Part shown: positions 28,388-36,979 of the stretch, piece by piece
Position numbering within the stretch: position 1 is the first letter of the stretch
Layout: every line of letters starts with the position of its first letter
From: an uncultured Christensenella sp.
GTDB lineage: Bacteria > Bacillota > Clostridia > Christensenellales > Pumilibacteraceae
Assembly: GCA_910577435.1 (NCBI GenBank)
Contig: CAJTLV010000001.1
Coordinates: 1-64,000 of the forward strand
Reading direction: 5' to 3'
DNA: 64,000 nt
Translations under genes and position numbers: made by a program
Notes under the pieces: generated by a model
Databases searched by the model: none
The model's input: only the letters and a program-made list of their open reading frames with translations
What the model was told of the DNA's origin: nothing

Positions 28388-29565
28388 ACTTTCACCAATG
28401 AATAGTTATAATATCCACCGTCCTTGCCGCACAAAATGTTATATAAAAGCGCACAATCCTCGTCTGTTTTGAGTACGGACGCAACTTCCTCATCGACACT
28501 TGCGGCACGTTTTAAGTCGGCATTGTTCGTATACACTTGTTTCGGCAATATAGAAAAATCAAAATCTTTTACGCAACCGAGTAAACGTGTTGCAAAACGT
28601 TTATCGAGCATCGATTTATCTATATCGAGCAGAGCATCCAACATAAGACGGTAAATGCGCTTTTTACCGTATCGTTTGCCGATTATACTGTCTATTACGG
28701 AGTCGAAATCATTAATTTGCGAATTTGCAACCGCATATTCCAAGCCTTCCGAACAATTTCTGAGATGTGCGAAATCTTCCGGGGAGAGACGCTTTGCGGC
28801 AAATAAGGCGATCTTTTTATATGCATCTATATCAGGTGCGAAGCGACGGCGATATAACTCTATATCATCGAATTTATAGGGTATATATCGCCGTGTACTT
28901 TCGAAAGCTCCCGTTTCTTCAGCATAACGCACGGCTGTCGCGGAAACAAACTTTCCGTAGAGAGACGAATCGTTATATGTACCGCCGACGCGGCGGATGA
29001 ATAGCGGCTCGATATGCGGAGCGTACTTTTGTAATGCCGCAATATATTCCATACTCAATATATTGTTTGGGTCGGATAGGGCGAGTTTTGCCTGTTCGCC
29101 GTCGCCGTACTTTTCGGCATATATTTTGATAATAGCAACAGCCATTGCCGCATTATAGCTTTTGCCACCGTCCATAGCCGAAATAAGCGCGGCTTTTACT
29201 TTATCGGGATTTTCGATTTTGATGTCCGCAATGCGGCGGATAATGTCATAGTCGGCTACTACCCCCATAGCAAGATGAGTGATATTTTTGATTTTCGATA
29301 TTATTTTTACGGCGCCTTCCGCAAAATATTGCGCGTTTGCCGTCGCATACACCGTAGGCAGTTCTATAACTGCGTTTGCGCCGCCCAAAAGAGCGCATTC
29401 CGCGCGTATTGCTTTGTCGCAGAAAGCCGGCTGTCCCGATTGCACGAATTGACCGCTCATTACGCACAAAATGTTGTTCGCGCCGTAATTTCGCACGGTG
29501 TCGAGCTGATATTTGTGACCTGTATGGAATGGATTATATTCACATATGATTGCGCAATTATTCAT
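28384..29565 (-). CDS. tmcAL: tRNA(Met) cytidine acetate ligase TmcAL
   Basis: Makes N4-acetylcytidine at the wobble position of elongator tRNA-Met from acetate and ATP through acetyl-AMP. The N-terminal nucleotidyltransferase fold carries EYNPFHTGHKYQL with the HxGH-type signature, and later VMSGQFVQSGQPAFCDKAIRA (quoted in part) and SDPNNIL match the YlbM family. 393 residues, normal. The ATG at 29565 lacks a clear ribosome binding site. It is divergent from pta; both proteins touch the acetate pool. Confidence 0.93.
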   Translation of the reverse strand: MNNCAIICEYNPFHTGHKYQLDTVRNYGANNILCVMSGQFVQSGQPAFCDKAIRAECALLGGANAVIELPTVYATANAQYFAEGAVKIISKIKNITHLAMGVVADYDIIRRIADIKIENPDKVKAALISAMDGGKSYNAAMAVAIIKIYAEKYGDGEQAKLALSDPNNILSMEYIAALQKYAPHIEPLFIRRVGGTYNDSSLYGKFVSATAVRYAEETGAFESTRRYIPYKFDDIELYRRRFAPDIDAYKKIALFAAKRLSPEDFAHLRNCSEGLEYAVANSQINDFDSVIDSIIGKRYGKKRIYRLMLDALLDIDKSMLDKRFATRLLGCVKDFDFSILPKQVYTNNADLKRAASVDEEVASVLKTDEDCALLYNILCGKDGGYYNYSLVKV

Positions 29566-29571
29566 AAATAC

Positions 29572-29600
29572 TTTACATTTCCGTATAAGAAGAGTATAAT
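29572..29600 (+). promoter_or_regulatory. Sigma-A promoter of pta
   Basis: TTTACA (29572-29577), 17-base spacer, perfect TATAAT (29595-29600). The leader of about 54 bases ends with an AGGAG ribosome binding site before ATG 29661. Confidence 0.8.
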
Positions 29601-29660
29601 TGATTCTGTAGATTTATTTTATCACAAATTAAATATTTTGTAAACAGAAAGGAGAATGTA

Positions 29661-30656
29661 ATGAACGATCTACTCGATATTGTTCGCGAAAAAGCGAAAC
29701 AACTCAAAAAAACCATAGTGCTCGCAGAAGGCGAGGAACCTCGTATAATAACCGCTGCGGCAAAGGCTCAGGCAGAGGGCGTCGCTCAAATCGTGTTGCT
29801 TGGCAACCCTCGAAAAATCGCGGAAAAATGTCCGGGCGCCAACCTCGACGGCGTAAAAATAATCGATATCGACGCTATCGATATCAAAGATTATGCACAG
29901 CATTTGTATGAGTTGCGCAAATCAAAGGGTTTGGATTTAGACTCTGCGTATAAACTCGCGAAAAACCCGTTGTACTTCGGCGTACTTATGGTTGCTCGCG
30001 GCGAGGCAGACGGAATGGTTGCGGGATCCGTAAATGCTACCGGCGATGTATTGCGTCCCGCGCTACAAATCATCAAGACGGCACCCGGCATAAAGACGGT
30101 AAGTTCATGCTTTATTATGGTAATGGACAAAAACTCGAAGTACGGGGAAAACGGAATAATGGTATTCGGCGACTGCGCAGTCAATCCGAATCCGGACGCT
30201 CAACAGCTCGCGGACATTGCAATCGCTTCCGCAGGTACGGCGGTCGCAATCGCTGGAATTTCGCCTAAGGTTGCGCTTTTGTCGTACTCGACGAAAGGAT
30301 CGGCGAAAGGAGAGCTTATCGACAAGGTAACGACTGCGCTCGAACTCGTCAAAAAGGCACGTCCCGATCTTCGTGTCGACGGTGAGCTCCAAGCCGACGC
30401 CGCGCTTGTTCCTACGGTAGCCGACCTCAAAGCGCCGGGAAGTACAGTGGCAGGCAAAGCCAACGTATTGATTTTCCCTGATTTGCAGGCAGGCAATATC
30501 GGCTACAAACTGGTTCAGAGACTAGCTGGCGCCGAAGCTATCGGCCCTATCTGTCAAGGCTTTAATAAACCGGTCAATGATTTATCGCGCGGTTGCAGTA
30601 GCGAGGATGTCGTGAACGTGGTAGCGATGACAGCGCTTCAAAGCGCTATAAATTGA
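29661..30656 (+). CDS. pta: Phosphate acetyltransferase
   Basis: Converts acetyl-CoA and phosphate to acetyl phosphate, the substrate of AckA. 331 residues, the short single-domain form (no N-terminal P-loop domain). Family segments include VLAEGEEPRI, MVAGSVNATGDVLRPALQ, FGDCAVNPNPDAQQLADIA, LSYSTKGSAKGE and the C-terminal DLSRGCSSEDVVN. Strong AGGAG site. ackA is about 19 kb upstream instead of adjacent, so the fermentation pair is not one operon. Confidence 0.97.
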   Translation: MNDLLDIVREKAKQLKKTIVLAEGEEPRIITAAAKAQAEGVAQIVLLGNPRKIAEKCPGANLDGVKIIDIDAIDIKDYAQHLYELRKSKGLDLDSAYKLAKNPLYFGVLMVARGEADGMVAGSVNATGDVLRPALQIIKTAPGIKTVSSCFIMVMDKNSKYGENGIMVFGDCAVNPNPDAQQLADIAIASAGTAVAIAGISPKVALLSYSTKGSAKGELIDKVTTALELVKKARPDLRVDGELQADAALVPTVADLKAPGSTVAGKANVLIFPDLQAGNIGYKLVQRLAGAEAIGPICQGFNKPVNDLSRGCSSEDVVNVVAMTALQSAIN

Positions 30657-30681
30657 ACTTTACAGCGCTATTCGATTTGTA

Positions 30682-31569
30682 ATGAAGTTCAAAGAATTTG
30701 TCGTTAAATGCACATCGGCACAATCGGATGATGTAGCATATGCGTTGCACGAGCTCGGAAGTATGGGCGAGGTGTTCAGCGATTATTCGGTCATTAAAGA
30801 CGTTCTTGACAATAAATGCTGGGATTACGCCGATTCGTCGCTTTTCGAACCTACCGAAGACTGCTCCGTGAGCGGTTTTTTCGGGCTTGAGGCGGACAGC
30901 GATGCGATTACAAAACGAATAATAGCCTTGATCGGTAATTGCGCAGTAAACGTTAAGATCATCGATTCCGTAGATTGGGAAAACGAGTGGAAAAAATACT
31001 ATAAACCGCTCAGCATCGGTAAAATCGTTATAATACCGGAATGGATTTCGCATCGATCTACGGCGGGAGATATCCCCGTTTATCTCAATCCCGGTCTTGC
31101 TTTCGGTACAGGTATGCACGAAACTACATCGATGTGCATAGACCTTATGCAAAAAATATCAGTCAAAAACAAAACTGTTTTAGACTTCGGGTGCGGTAGC
31201 GGTATACTCGGCATATGTGCGGCAAATCTCGGCGCCGATAAAGTTTTGTTTGCGGATACCGACGAGCAAGCGATTACCGCCACCGAATATAACTGCAAAT
31301 TAAACGGTATCGAAAATCCGAGCATTATATGCCACGACGTTCGCGACATATCCATCGGAGCGGATATTGTACTCGCCAATATTACCGCCGACATACTATG
31401 CGATGTCGAACCTATTATTGCATCATCACTTAAAAAGGGTGGATGTGCGATTTTAAGCGGAATAATTTCGACAAAACTCGAATCCGTCAAATCCGCTTAC
31501 GAGAAAAACTTCACGCTTGTATTACAACAAACGATAAACGAATGGAGTGCGCTTCTGTATAAATTATGA
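30682..31569 (+). CDS. prmA: Ribosomal protein L11 methyltransferase PrmA
   Basis: SAM-dependent methyltransferase trimethylating ribosomal protein L11. N-terminal substrate-recognition domain with DWENEWKKYYKPL, then a Rossmann fold with motif I VLDFGCGSGILGI, FADTDEQAITATEYN and the catalytic-loop ANITADI. PGLAFGTGMHETT is a strong family signature. 295 residues. It starts 25 bases after pta and overlaps rsmE by four bases (ATGA). In Bacillus prmA-rsmE-mtaB follow dnaJ. Confidence 0.95.
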   Translation: MKFKEFVVKCTSAQSDDVAYALHELGSMGEVFSDYSVIKDVLDNKCWDYADSSLFEPTEDCSVSGFFGLEADSDAITKRIIALIGNCAVNVKIIDSVDWENEWKKYYKPLSIGKIVIIPEWISHRSTAGDIPVYLNPGLAFGTGMHETTSMCIDLMQKISVKNKTVLDFGCGSGILGICAANLGADKVLFADTDEQAITATEYNCKLNGIENPSIICHDVRDISIGADIVLANITADILCDVEPIIASSLKKGGCAILSGIISTKLESVKSAYEKNFTLVLQQTINEWSALLYKL

Positions 31570-32273
31570 GATTTTACCTTCCGACAATAGAACACTGCGC
31601 CGAACTGACGGGCGATACGCACACTCACGCCGCATACTCGCTCAGAGTTCGCGTCGGTGATTACATTACGGTCTTTGACGGCAAAGGCTGTGAATATGCT
31701 TGCTCCGTTACGTCCGTCAAAAAAGACAAAACCGAACTTGAAATACTTAATAAAACGGAAAACGTGGGCGAGACCGCAACCAATTACTCTCTGTATCTTT
31801 CTGTAATAAAACAAGACCGTTTTGAACTGGCGGTTCAGAAAACAACGGAATTAGGCATAAATCGCATCGTTCCGGTGTATTCCACATACACCCAGCGCGG
31901 CGGCTCGCTCAATTACGATAGATTGATCAGAATTGCCATTGCCGCCTGCGAACAATGTGGCAGAAGCAGATTACCCGTAATAGAACAAGGCATCGAATTT
32001 GACGAACTTGTGCGCAGAGCTCAAAACTCGTATTTGATTTTCCCTTGGGAGCGCGAGATGCACAACTCTATGCAGTCCGCAATCGATAAAAAACAAACCG
32101 ATGTGTCCGTATTCATAGGTCCCGAAGGAGGTATTACCGAAGAAGAAAAAAATCGATTGGTTAATGCCGGCGCAAAGTCAGTCACGCTCGGGAAACGGAT
32201 TTTGCGTGCAGAAACAGCCGCAATAGCCGCACTATCGGTTTGTTGCTACGAAATGGGGGATTGGTCTCTTTGA
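31566..32273 (+). CDS. rsmE: 16S rRNA (uracil1498-N3)-methyltransferase RsmE
   Basis: SPOUT-fold methyltransferase acting on 16S rRNA U1498. N-terminal PUA-like domain (about 1-75), then the knotted SAM-binding domain with IGPEGGITEEE and LGKRILRAETAAIAAL, both diagnostic. The 235 residues match the family. Starts in the prmA stop (ATGA overlap) and ends in the mtaB start (TTGA overlap), so prmA-rsmE-mtaB is tightly coupled. Confidence 0.96.
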   Translation: MRFYLPTIEHCAELTGDTHTHAAYSLRVRVGDYITVFDGKGCEYACSVTSVKKDKTELEILNKTENVGETATNYSLYLSVIKQDRFELAVQKTTELGINRIVPVYSTYTQRGGSLNYDRLIRIAIAACEQCGRSRLPVIEQGIEFDELVRRAQNSYLIFPWEREMHNSMQSAIDKKQTDVSVFIGPEGGITEEEKNRLVNAGAKSVTLGKRILRAETAAIAALSVCCYEMGDWSL

Positions 32274-33550
32274 TTATCAAAGTCGTAACGCTCGGTTGCA
32301 AAGTTAATCAATGCGAGAGCGCGTCAATTGTCGCCGCTCTTCTCAAAAACGGCTATAACGCGTCGGAGGGTATGTCGCCATCCGACGTTTATGTTTTGAA
32401 TACTTGCTCTGTGACGGCCGAAGCCGACAGAAAATCGCGTCAATATTTGTCCAAAATGCGCAAGCTCAATGCCGAGTGCAAAATCATAGTAATAGGTTGC
32501 AGTTCACAAAATTGCACCGAGAAATTCGCCGCCGAAAATGTGGTTGCCATAGGCGGAACGCAAAACAAAGCGGACTTCATTCTAAAAACCGTTAATTCAT
32601 TACAACAAAATAACAAATATAGTAATCTATCTGATATAATACTATATGAAAATTTATATAATTCGGCGCAAAGTGCAGACAAGTATTGTTACGAGGAATA
32701 TCCAAAATTCGATCGCACGCGTTCTTTTGTAAAAATACAGGACGGGTGTAATAGATTTTGCACATATTGCATTATACCGTATTTGCGCGGTAGGAGTAGA
32801 TCCAGAACTATCGATGATATATTGAATGAATGTGCTAAAATGACGTCCAAAGAAATAGTGTTGACGGGTATTGATATGTCTGCATACGGAAAAGATATAG
32901 GCGTCGGTTTTGCCGACTTGTTAAAGGCTTTGTCTGTATGTAAGGCAAGGAAGCGGCTTGGCTCTTTGGAATGCGAGGTAATAGATGACGATCTTTTGAC
33001 GGCGATGAGCGACGGAGGTTATTGTCCGCATTTTCATTTATCGCTCCAGAGCGGCAGTAACGGGGTATTAAGGACAATGAATCGAAAATACGACACAGAA
33101 TACTATTATGATAAGTTGTCGCTTATACGGCGATATTTTCCGTTTGCCGGAATTACAACAGACATAATCGTAGGATTTCCGACCGAAACCGATGAAAATT
33201 TTGAGGAGAGTCTTGATTTTGCAAAGAAGTGTGAATTCTCAGATATACACGTGTTTCCATACAGCAGTCGCAAGGGAACATTGGCGGCTCAAAAATACAA
33301 AATGTTAGATAAAAGCATCGTAGAAGAACGCGTAAAGAAAATGCTCGAGGTTAAGCAATCGTCACGAGAGGCGTTCTTGCTCAAAAATTTCGGAAAATCG
33401 TATGAGGTGTATTCGGAAATAGAACACGGCGATTTTTGCGTCGGTTATACGCCTAATTACATAAAGGTATATTCTGCTGTACCGTGCGGCACGATAGACA
33501 GCGTAACTCTTGCAGAACCGTATTTAGACGGCGTCATTGGCAATAAATAA
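32270..33550 (+). CDS. mtaB: tRNA t6A37 methylthiotransferase MtaB
   Basis: Radical SAM enzyme adding a methylthio group to t6A37. N-terminal UPF0004 domain with three cluster cysteines in TLGCKVNQ, NTCSV and IGCSSQ; radical SAM motif CNRFCTYC; GRSRSR; a C-terminal region likely related to TRAM. CKVNQ and length distinguish it from MiaB (encoded at 50393-51682). I place the start at TTG 32270, overlapping the rsmE TGA, with GGGGGA upstream; this gives 426 residues beginning LIIKVVTLGC like other MtaB proteins. Confidence 0.93.
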   Translation: MIIKVVTLGCKVNQCESASIVAALLKNGYNASEGMSPSDVYVLNTCSVTAEADRKSRQYLSKMRKLNAECKIIVIGCSSQNCTEKFAAENVVAIGGTQNKADFILKTVNSLQQNNKYSNLSDIILYENLYNSAQSADKYCYEEYPKFDRTRSFVKIQDGCNRFCTYCIIPYLRGRSRSRTIDDILNECAKMTSKEIVLTGIDMSAYGKDIGVGFADLLKALSVCKARKRLGSLECEVIDDDLLTAMSDGGYCPHFHLSLQSGSNGVLRTMNRKYDTEYYYDKLSLIRRYFPFAGITTDIIVGFPTETDENFEESLDFAKKCEFSDIHVFPYSSRKGTLAAQKYKMLDKSIVEERVKKMLEVKQSSREAFLLKNFGKSYEVYSEIEHGDFCVGYTPNYIKVYSAVPCGTIDSVTLAEPYLDGVIGNK

Positions 33551-33659
33551 GCCTTAATGCAAATTTGTTTAATTGTATATAGCCATATAAAACAGTTATT
33601 ATGAAAGTCTTTTCTAAATGGTGGTTACATAAGCGATAGAGGGGAAGAAGTGATGCACC

Positions 33660-33705
33660 CACCTAATCACTTCGCAAAAGACAGCTTTTGCGAAGTGATT
33701 AGGTG
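33660..33705. repeat. Perfect 21-bp inverted repeat with ACAG loop
   Basis: Arms at 33660-33680 and 33685-33705 are exact reverse complements across a four-base loop. No U-tract follows on the plus strand, so it is not a standard terminator. A third partial copy, GAAGTGAT at 33647-33654, could instead pair with ATCACTTC at 33666-33673 in the left arm, giving a competing hairpin. It may be a small palindromic repeat element or a regulatory fold upstream of the PBP gene. The rest of 33551-33792 holds no supportable gene. Confidence 0.85.
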
Positions 33706-33755
33706 TTCCTTATGTTAATTTGTCTTAATTGACGGTAATCATTAATTTGCCGTGT

Positions 33756-33786
33756 TTTACATAAAATACTATTTAATCAAGATAAT
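33756..33786 (+). promoter_or_regulatory. Weak candidate promoter of the PBP gene, leaderless geometry
   Basis: GATAAT at 33781-33786 lies six bases before ATG 33793, with no ribosome binding site between. TTTACA at 33756-33761 is 19 bases upstream, longer than ideal. Included because it repeats the spacing seen at lepA, the AraC gene and miaB. Confidence 0.35.
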
Positions 33787-33792
33787 ATCTAT

Positions 33793-35811
33793 ATGAAGAA
33801 ATCCGTCAAGGCGATCATAATAACAGCGAGCGCGTTCTTTGCTCTTATCGCTATCGTCATATGCGGTTTTTTTTTGATTATCGAACCGAGTATAAATCTA
33901 TTGAATGCACCCGATCTCGATCCGGCGCAACTGACGTCGTATTCACGCACCGTTACGATATCGGATAAATACGGTAATCCGTTAGACGGCGCCGTATGCG
34001 CCGACAATAAACTATACGTTAGGCTTGACGAGTTGCCGCAACACACGATCGACGCTTTTATCGCTATTGAAGATAAGCGATTTTATTCGCATAGCGGAAT
34101 CGATTACAAGCGCATAGCGTCGGCAGCGATATCGAATATAAAGTCGCGTCGATTTCGCGAGGGTGCGTCTACAATAACGCAACAGCTCATAAAAAACACT
34201 CATTTATCCAACGAAAAAACCTTGAAACGCAAGATAAGCGAAATGAGATTGGCACGGCAACTCGAACGCGTATATGATAAAAAACAAATACTCGAAAGTT
34301 ACTTTAATATTCTTTACTTCGGATCCGGTATTAAAGGACTCGGTACGGCGTGCCGCGTAATGTTTGATAAATCCCCGTCCGAATTGACTGTGGCGCAATC
34401 TGCGGCGCTAGCCGCTATCATAAATAATCCCGCAAAATACAGTCCATATAAAAATCCCGACAATCTGGAACACCGCAAAAATGTTGTTCTCGGCAAAATG
34501 CGCGATCAAGGTTATTTATCTCAACAAGGCTATGAGACGGCAAAATCGGAAAATATCGCATTCGGCAAAAACAGACGCGGAAATCAATTTTTGGAAGGTT
34601 TGTTAAAAAATACTTGCGCCGAGCTTGATTGTTCCGAAAAAGAACTGTTCTTAAGAAATCTGACGTTGCGAACGGAATACGACGGTAAAATCGCAGATGC
34701 CGCAAGCGAGCTTCTAGATCGGCACGCCGACATCGAAGGATTGATGCGAATATTGGTTTTGGACAATTTATCCGGAGGAATAGTCTGCGACGAAACAAAT
34801 TACGACAGATTTATTGACGGAAGAAGATCTCCTGCGTCTGCGATAAAGCCGTTTGTTGCGTATGCTCCGGCTTTGGAGAACGGATACACTCCCCTGTCTC
34901 AAATAGAAGACAAACCTACGAAATTCGGTGATTACGAGCCTAAAAATTACAGGAATGTTTACAGGGGCTTCCTTTCGTTGAAAGATGCTTTATCGTTTTC
35001 GTCGAATATAGTGGCGGTAAAATTACTGAACGATGTAGGAATCGATAAAGCGCGGGCTACCGCCGATGCATTCGGTTTGACATTAAACGAAAATGATGAT
35101 TCGTCGGCGCTTGCGCTTGGTGGAATGAAATACGGCGTTACGCTCACAGAGCTTGCAAATGCGTACAGAACGCTTGCGAACGGCGGTATGTATTCGGATG
35201 TGCATTATATCGAATCCGTTCATACGCGCGACGGAATATGTTTACAAAAGTCTAAATCCGATTTAGTACGCGCATGCGGTGACGATACGGCATATCTACT
35301 TACAGATATGCTAATGAACTGCGCACAGAAAGGAACAGCGAAAAAGTTGTCCGGTATAGCCAATATAGCGGCAAAAACCGGAACGAACGGTACCGACAAC
35401 GGCAATACCGACTGTTATTGTGTAGCGTATACGCCGAAATACACGATAGCCGCTTGGATCGGGGCGAACGAAAAGCCGCTCGATAATAAAATCACCGGAG
35501 CGAGTTGCGCAAAAATCATAGCCGACTTGGTTGATTTGTGCGATTTGCGATCAGAAAAATCTTTTGTGATGCCGCAGTCCGTCGCATATTATGAAATAGA
35601 CGGACTCGAACTACGCGAAAATCACGAGGTTTATCTTGCAGATCCGTCCCTTCCGAAGCGCTACCGCCTGCGTGAACTTCTATCCAAGCGCAATCTGCCC
35701 ATTCGCAAGAATGTGGATATTATCGATTATTTCGATGGGTTTATATGGGAAAATCCGTACAAATTCGATTTTTTCGACAGTTTATTCGGTAAAAACGGCG
35801 ATAATTCTTGA
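33793..35811 (+). CDS. Class A penicillin-binding protein (transglycosylase/transpeptidase)
   Basis: Bifunctional peptidoglycan synthase. Short cytoplasmic N-terminus, one membrane helix (about 8-31), then a GT51 glycosyltransferase domain with AIEDKRFYSHSGID (catalytic Glu93) and STITQQLIKN. The transpeptidase domain has SAIK (nucleophile Ser349), SSN and KTGTNG. 672 residues, similar to PBP1a-like proteins, with a short C-terminal tail and no PASTA repeats. The start lacks a ribosome binding site. It ends seven bases from the convergent thiI gene. Confidence 0.93.
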   Translation: MKKSVKAIIITASAFFALIAIVICGFFLIIEPSINLLNAPDLDPAQLTSYSRTVTISDKYGNPLDGAVCADNKLYVRLDELPQHTIDAFIAIEDKRFYSHSGIDYKRIASAAISNIKSRRFREGASTITQQLIKNTHLSNEKTLKRKISEMRLARQLERVYDKKQILESYFNILYFGSGIKGLGTACRVMFDKSPSELTVAQSAALAAIINNPAKYSPYKNPDNLEHRKNVVLGKMRDQGYLSQQGYETAKSENIAFGKNRRGNQFLEGLLKNTCAELDCSEKELFLRNLTLRTEYDGKIADAASELLDRHADIEGLMRILVLDNLSGGIVCDETNYDRFIDGRRSPASAIKPFVAYAPALENGYTPLSQIEDKPTKFGDYEPKNYRNVYRGFLSLKDALSFSSNIVAVKLLNDVGIDKARATADAFGLTLNENDDSSALALGGMKYGVTLTELANAYRTLANGGMYSDVHYIESVHTRDGICLQKSKSDLVRACGDDTAYLLTDMLMNCAQKGTAKKLSGIANIAAKTGTNGTDNGNTDCYCVAYTPKYTIAAWIGANEKPLDNKITGASCAKIIADLVDLCDLRSEKSFVMPQSVAYYEIDGLELRENHEVYLADPSLPKRYRLRELLSKRNLPIRKNVDIIDYFDGFIWENPYKFDFFDSLFGKNGDNS

Positions 35812-35818
35812 ATTATTT

Positions 35819-36979
35819 TTATATCGACAAATCTATAAGTTCAATCCCGTTTATAGCTTCGTCGATCAGCGTATCGATATTTCCTATTAAATTTTCCTGT
35901 TCTTCCACTTTCGCTATCTCCGGCTTTATTAACGGAAATTCCGGCAGAAAAACGGTACAACAATCCTCATACGGCTCAATAGATTTCTTAAACGTACCTA
36001 TTTTTTCCGCAATAGCGATGATTTCGTCCTTATCCATACCAATCAGCGGTCGGAATACCGGAAGCGAAACAACCGCATTTGTCGAATTGATACTTTCCAT
36101 AGTTTGGCTTGCGACTTGACCGAGACTCTCCCCGTTTATGATACAGCCGCACGAATTTTCGTAAGCGACTCGCTCTGCGATGCGCATCATAAATCTGCGA
36201 ACGAGCGTTATCATATAATTCGGCTTGCATTTTTCGTGAATAGCTTCTTGTATTTTTGTCAGCGATACGGCGTGCAGTTTGATTGTAGGACAGAAATCGC
36301 AAAGGATTTTGGCTAGATCCACGACCTTTTCTTTTGCCGCCGGCGAAGTATACGGGAATGAGTGGAAGTGAAGTGCGACAAGTTCAGCACCGCGCTTTCC
36401 TATCATATACCCAGCTACGGGGCTGTCAATCCCACCTGACAGTAATAAAAGTCCTTTACCTGCCGTGCCGTAAGGCATACCGCCGGCACACGGAATCGTT
36501 TTATCATACAGATACACGTCGCCGTCCTCGCGAACATCCACATAAAGAGTATAATCCGGTTTGTGTAAATCAACTGAAAGCGACGGTTTATTATCCAAAA
36601 TACATTCGCCGAGTCGGCGGTTTATCTGCATTGAATCCAATGGATACTTCTTATAAGAGCGGTGTGCCGACACGCGAAACGATCCGGTATCGGGAACCAT
36701 TTCCAATGCAAGTCGAACAATCTCGTCAAACTCATATCCGCAACGGCGGGCAACAGATACGGAATGCAGACCGAAAACCATACCGAGTCGTCGCAATATT
36801 TCGCATTCTTTATTCGCGTCGTATTCTTTTACGACATATCTCCCGCGTCCGAAATACAATTTACAATCCAGACCGTCAAGCTTGTGACGAATATTGTCTT
36901 TCAATTTATTTTCGAAAAAGTTTTTGTTTTTACCTTTAAGATACAACTCGCCGAAGCGAATGAGAATTACGTTACCCAA
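35819..36979 (-). CDS. thiI: tRNA 4-thiouridine synthase ThiI (rhodanese-less)
   Basis: Transfers sulfur to U8 of tRNA; in many bacteria also linked to thiamine thiazole formation. N-terminal ferredoxin-like and THUMP domains (about 1-165), then the adenylating PP-loop domain with LLLSGGIDSPVAGYM. The C-terminal EDCCTVFLP retains the cysteine region needed for sulfur relay. At 386 residues it lacks the rhodanese domain of the enterobacterial enzyme, so sulfur must be delivered by a partner, almost certainly the cysteine desulfurase encoded just upstream (eight-base overlap). Last gene of its operon. Confidence 0.95.
   Translation of the reverse strand: MGNVILIRFGELYLKGKNKNFFENKLKDNIRHKLDGLDCKLYFGRGRYVVKEYDANKECEILRRLGMVFGLHSVSVARRCGYEFDEIVRLALEMVPDTGSFRVSAHRSYKKYPLDSMQINRRLGECILDNKPSLSVDLHKPDYTLYVDVREDGDVYLYDKTIPCAGGMPYGTAGKGLLLLSGGIDSPVAGYMIGKRGAELVALHFHSFPYTSPAAKEKVVDLAKILCDFCPTIKLHAVSLTKIQEAIHEKCKPNYMITLVRRFMMRIAERVAYENSCGCIINGESLGQVASQTMESINSTNAVVSLPVFRPLIGMDKDEIIAIAEKIGTFKKSIEPYEDCCTVFLPEFPLIKPEIAKVEEQENLIGNIDTLIDEAINGIELIDLSI

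Noticed and set aside
33601..33639. 12-codon ORF in the mtaB-PBP gap
   Set aside because: No ribosome binding site, no known short peptide, and too short to distinguish from chance.
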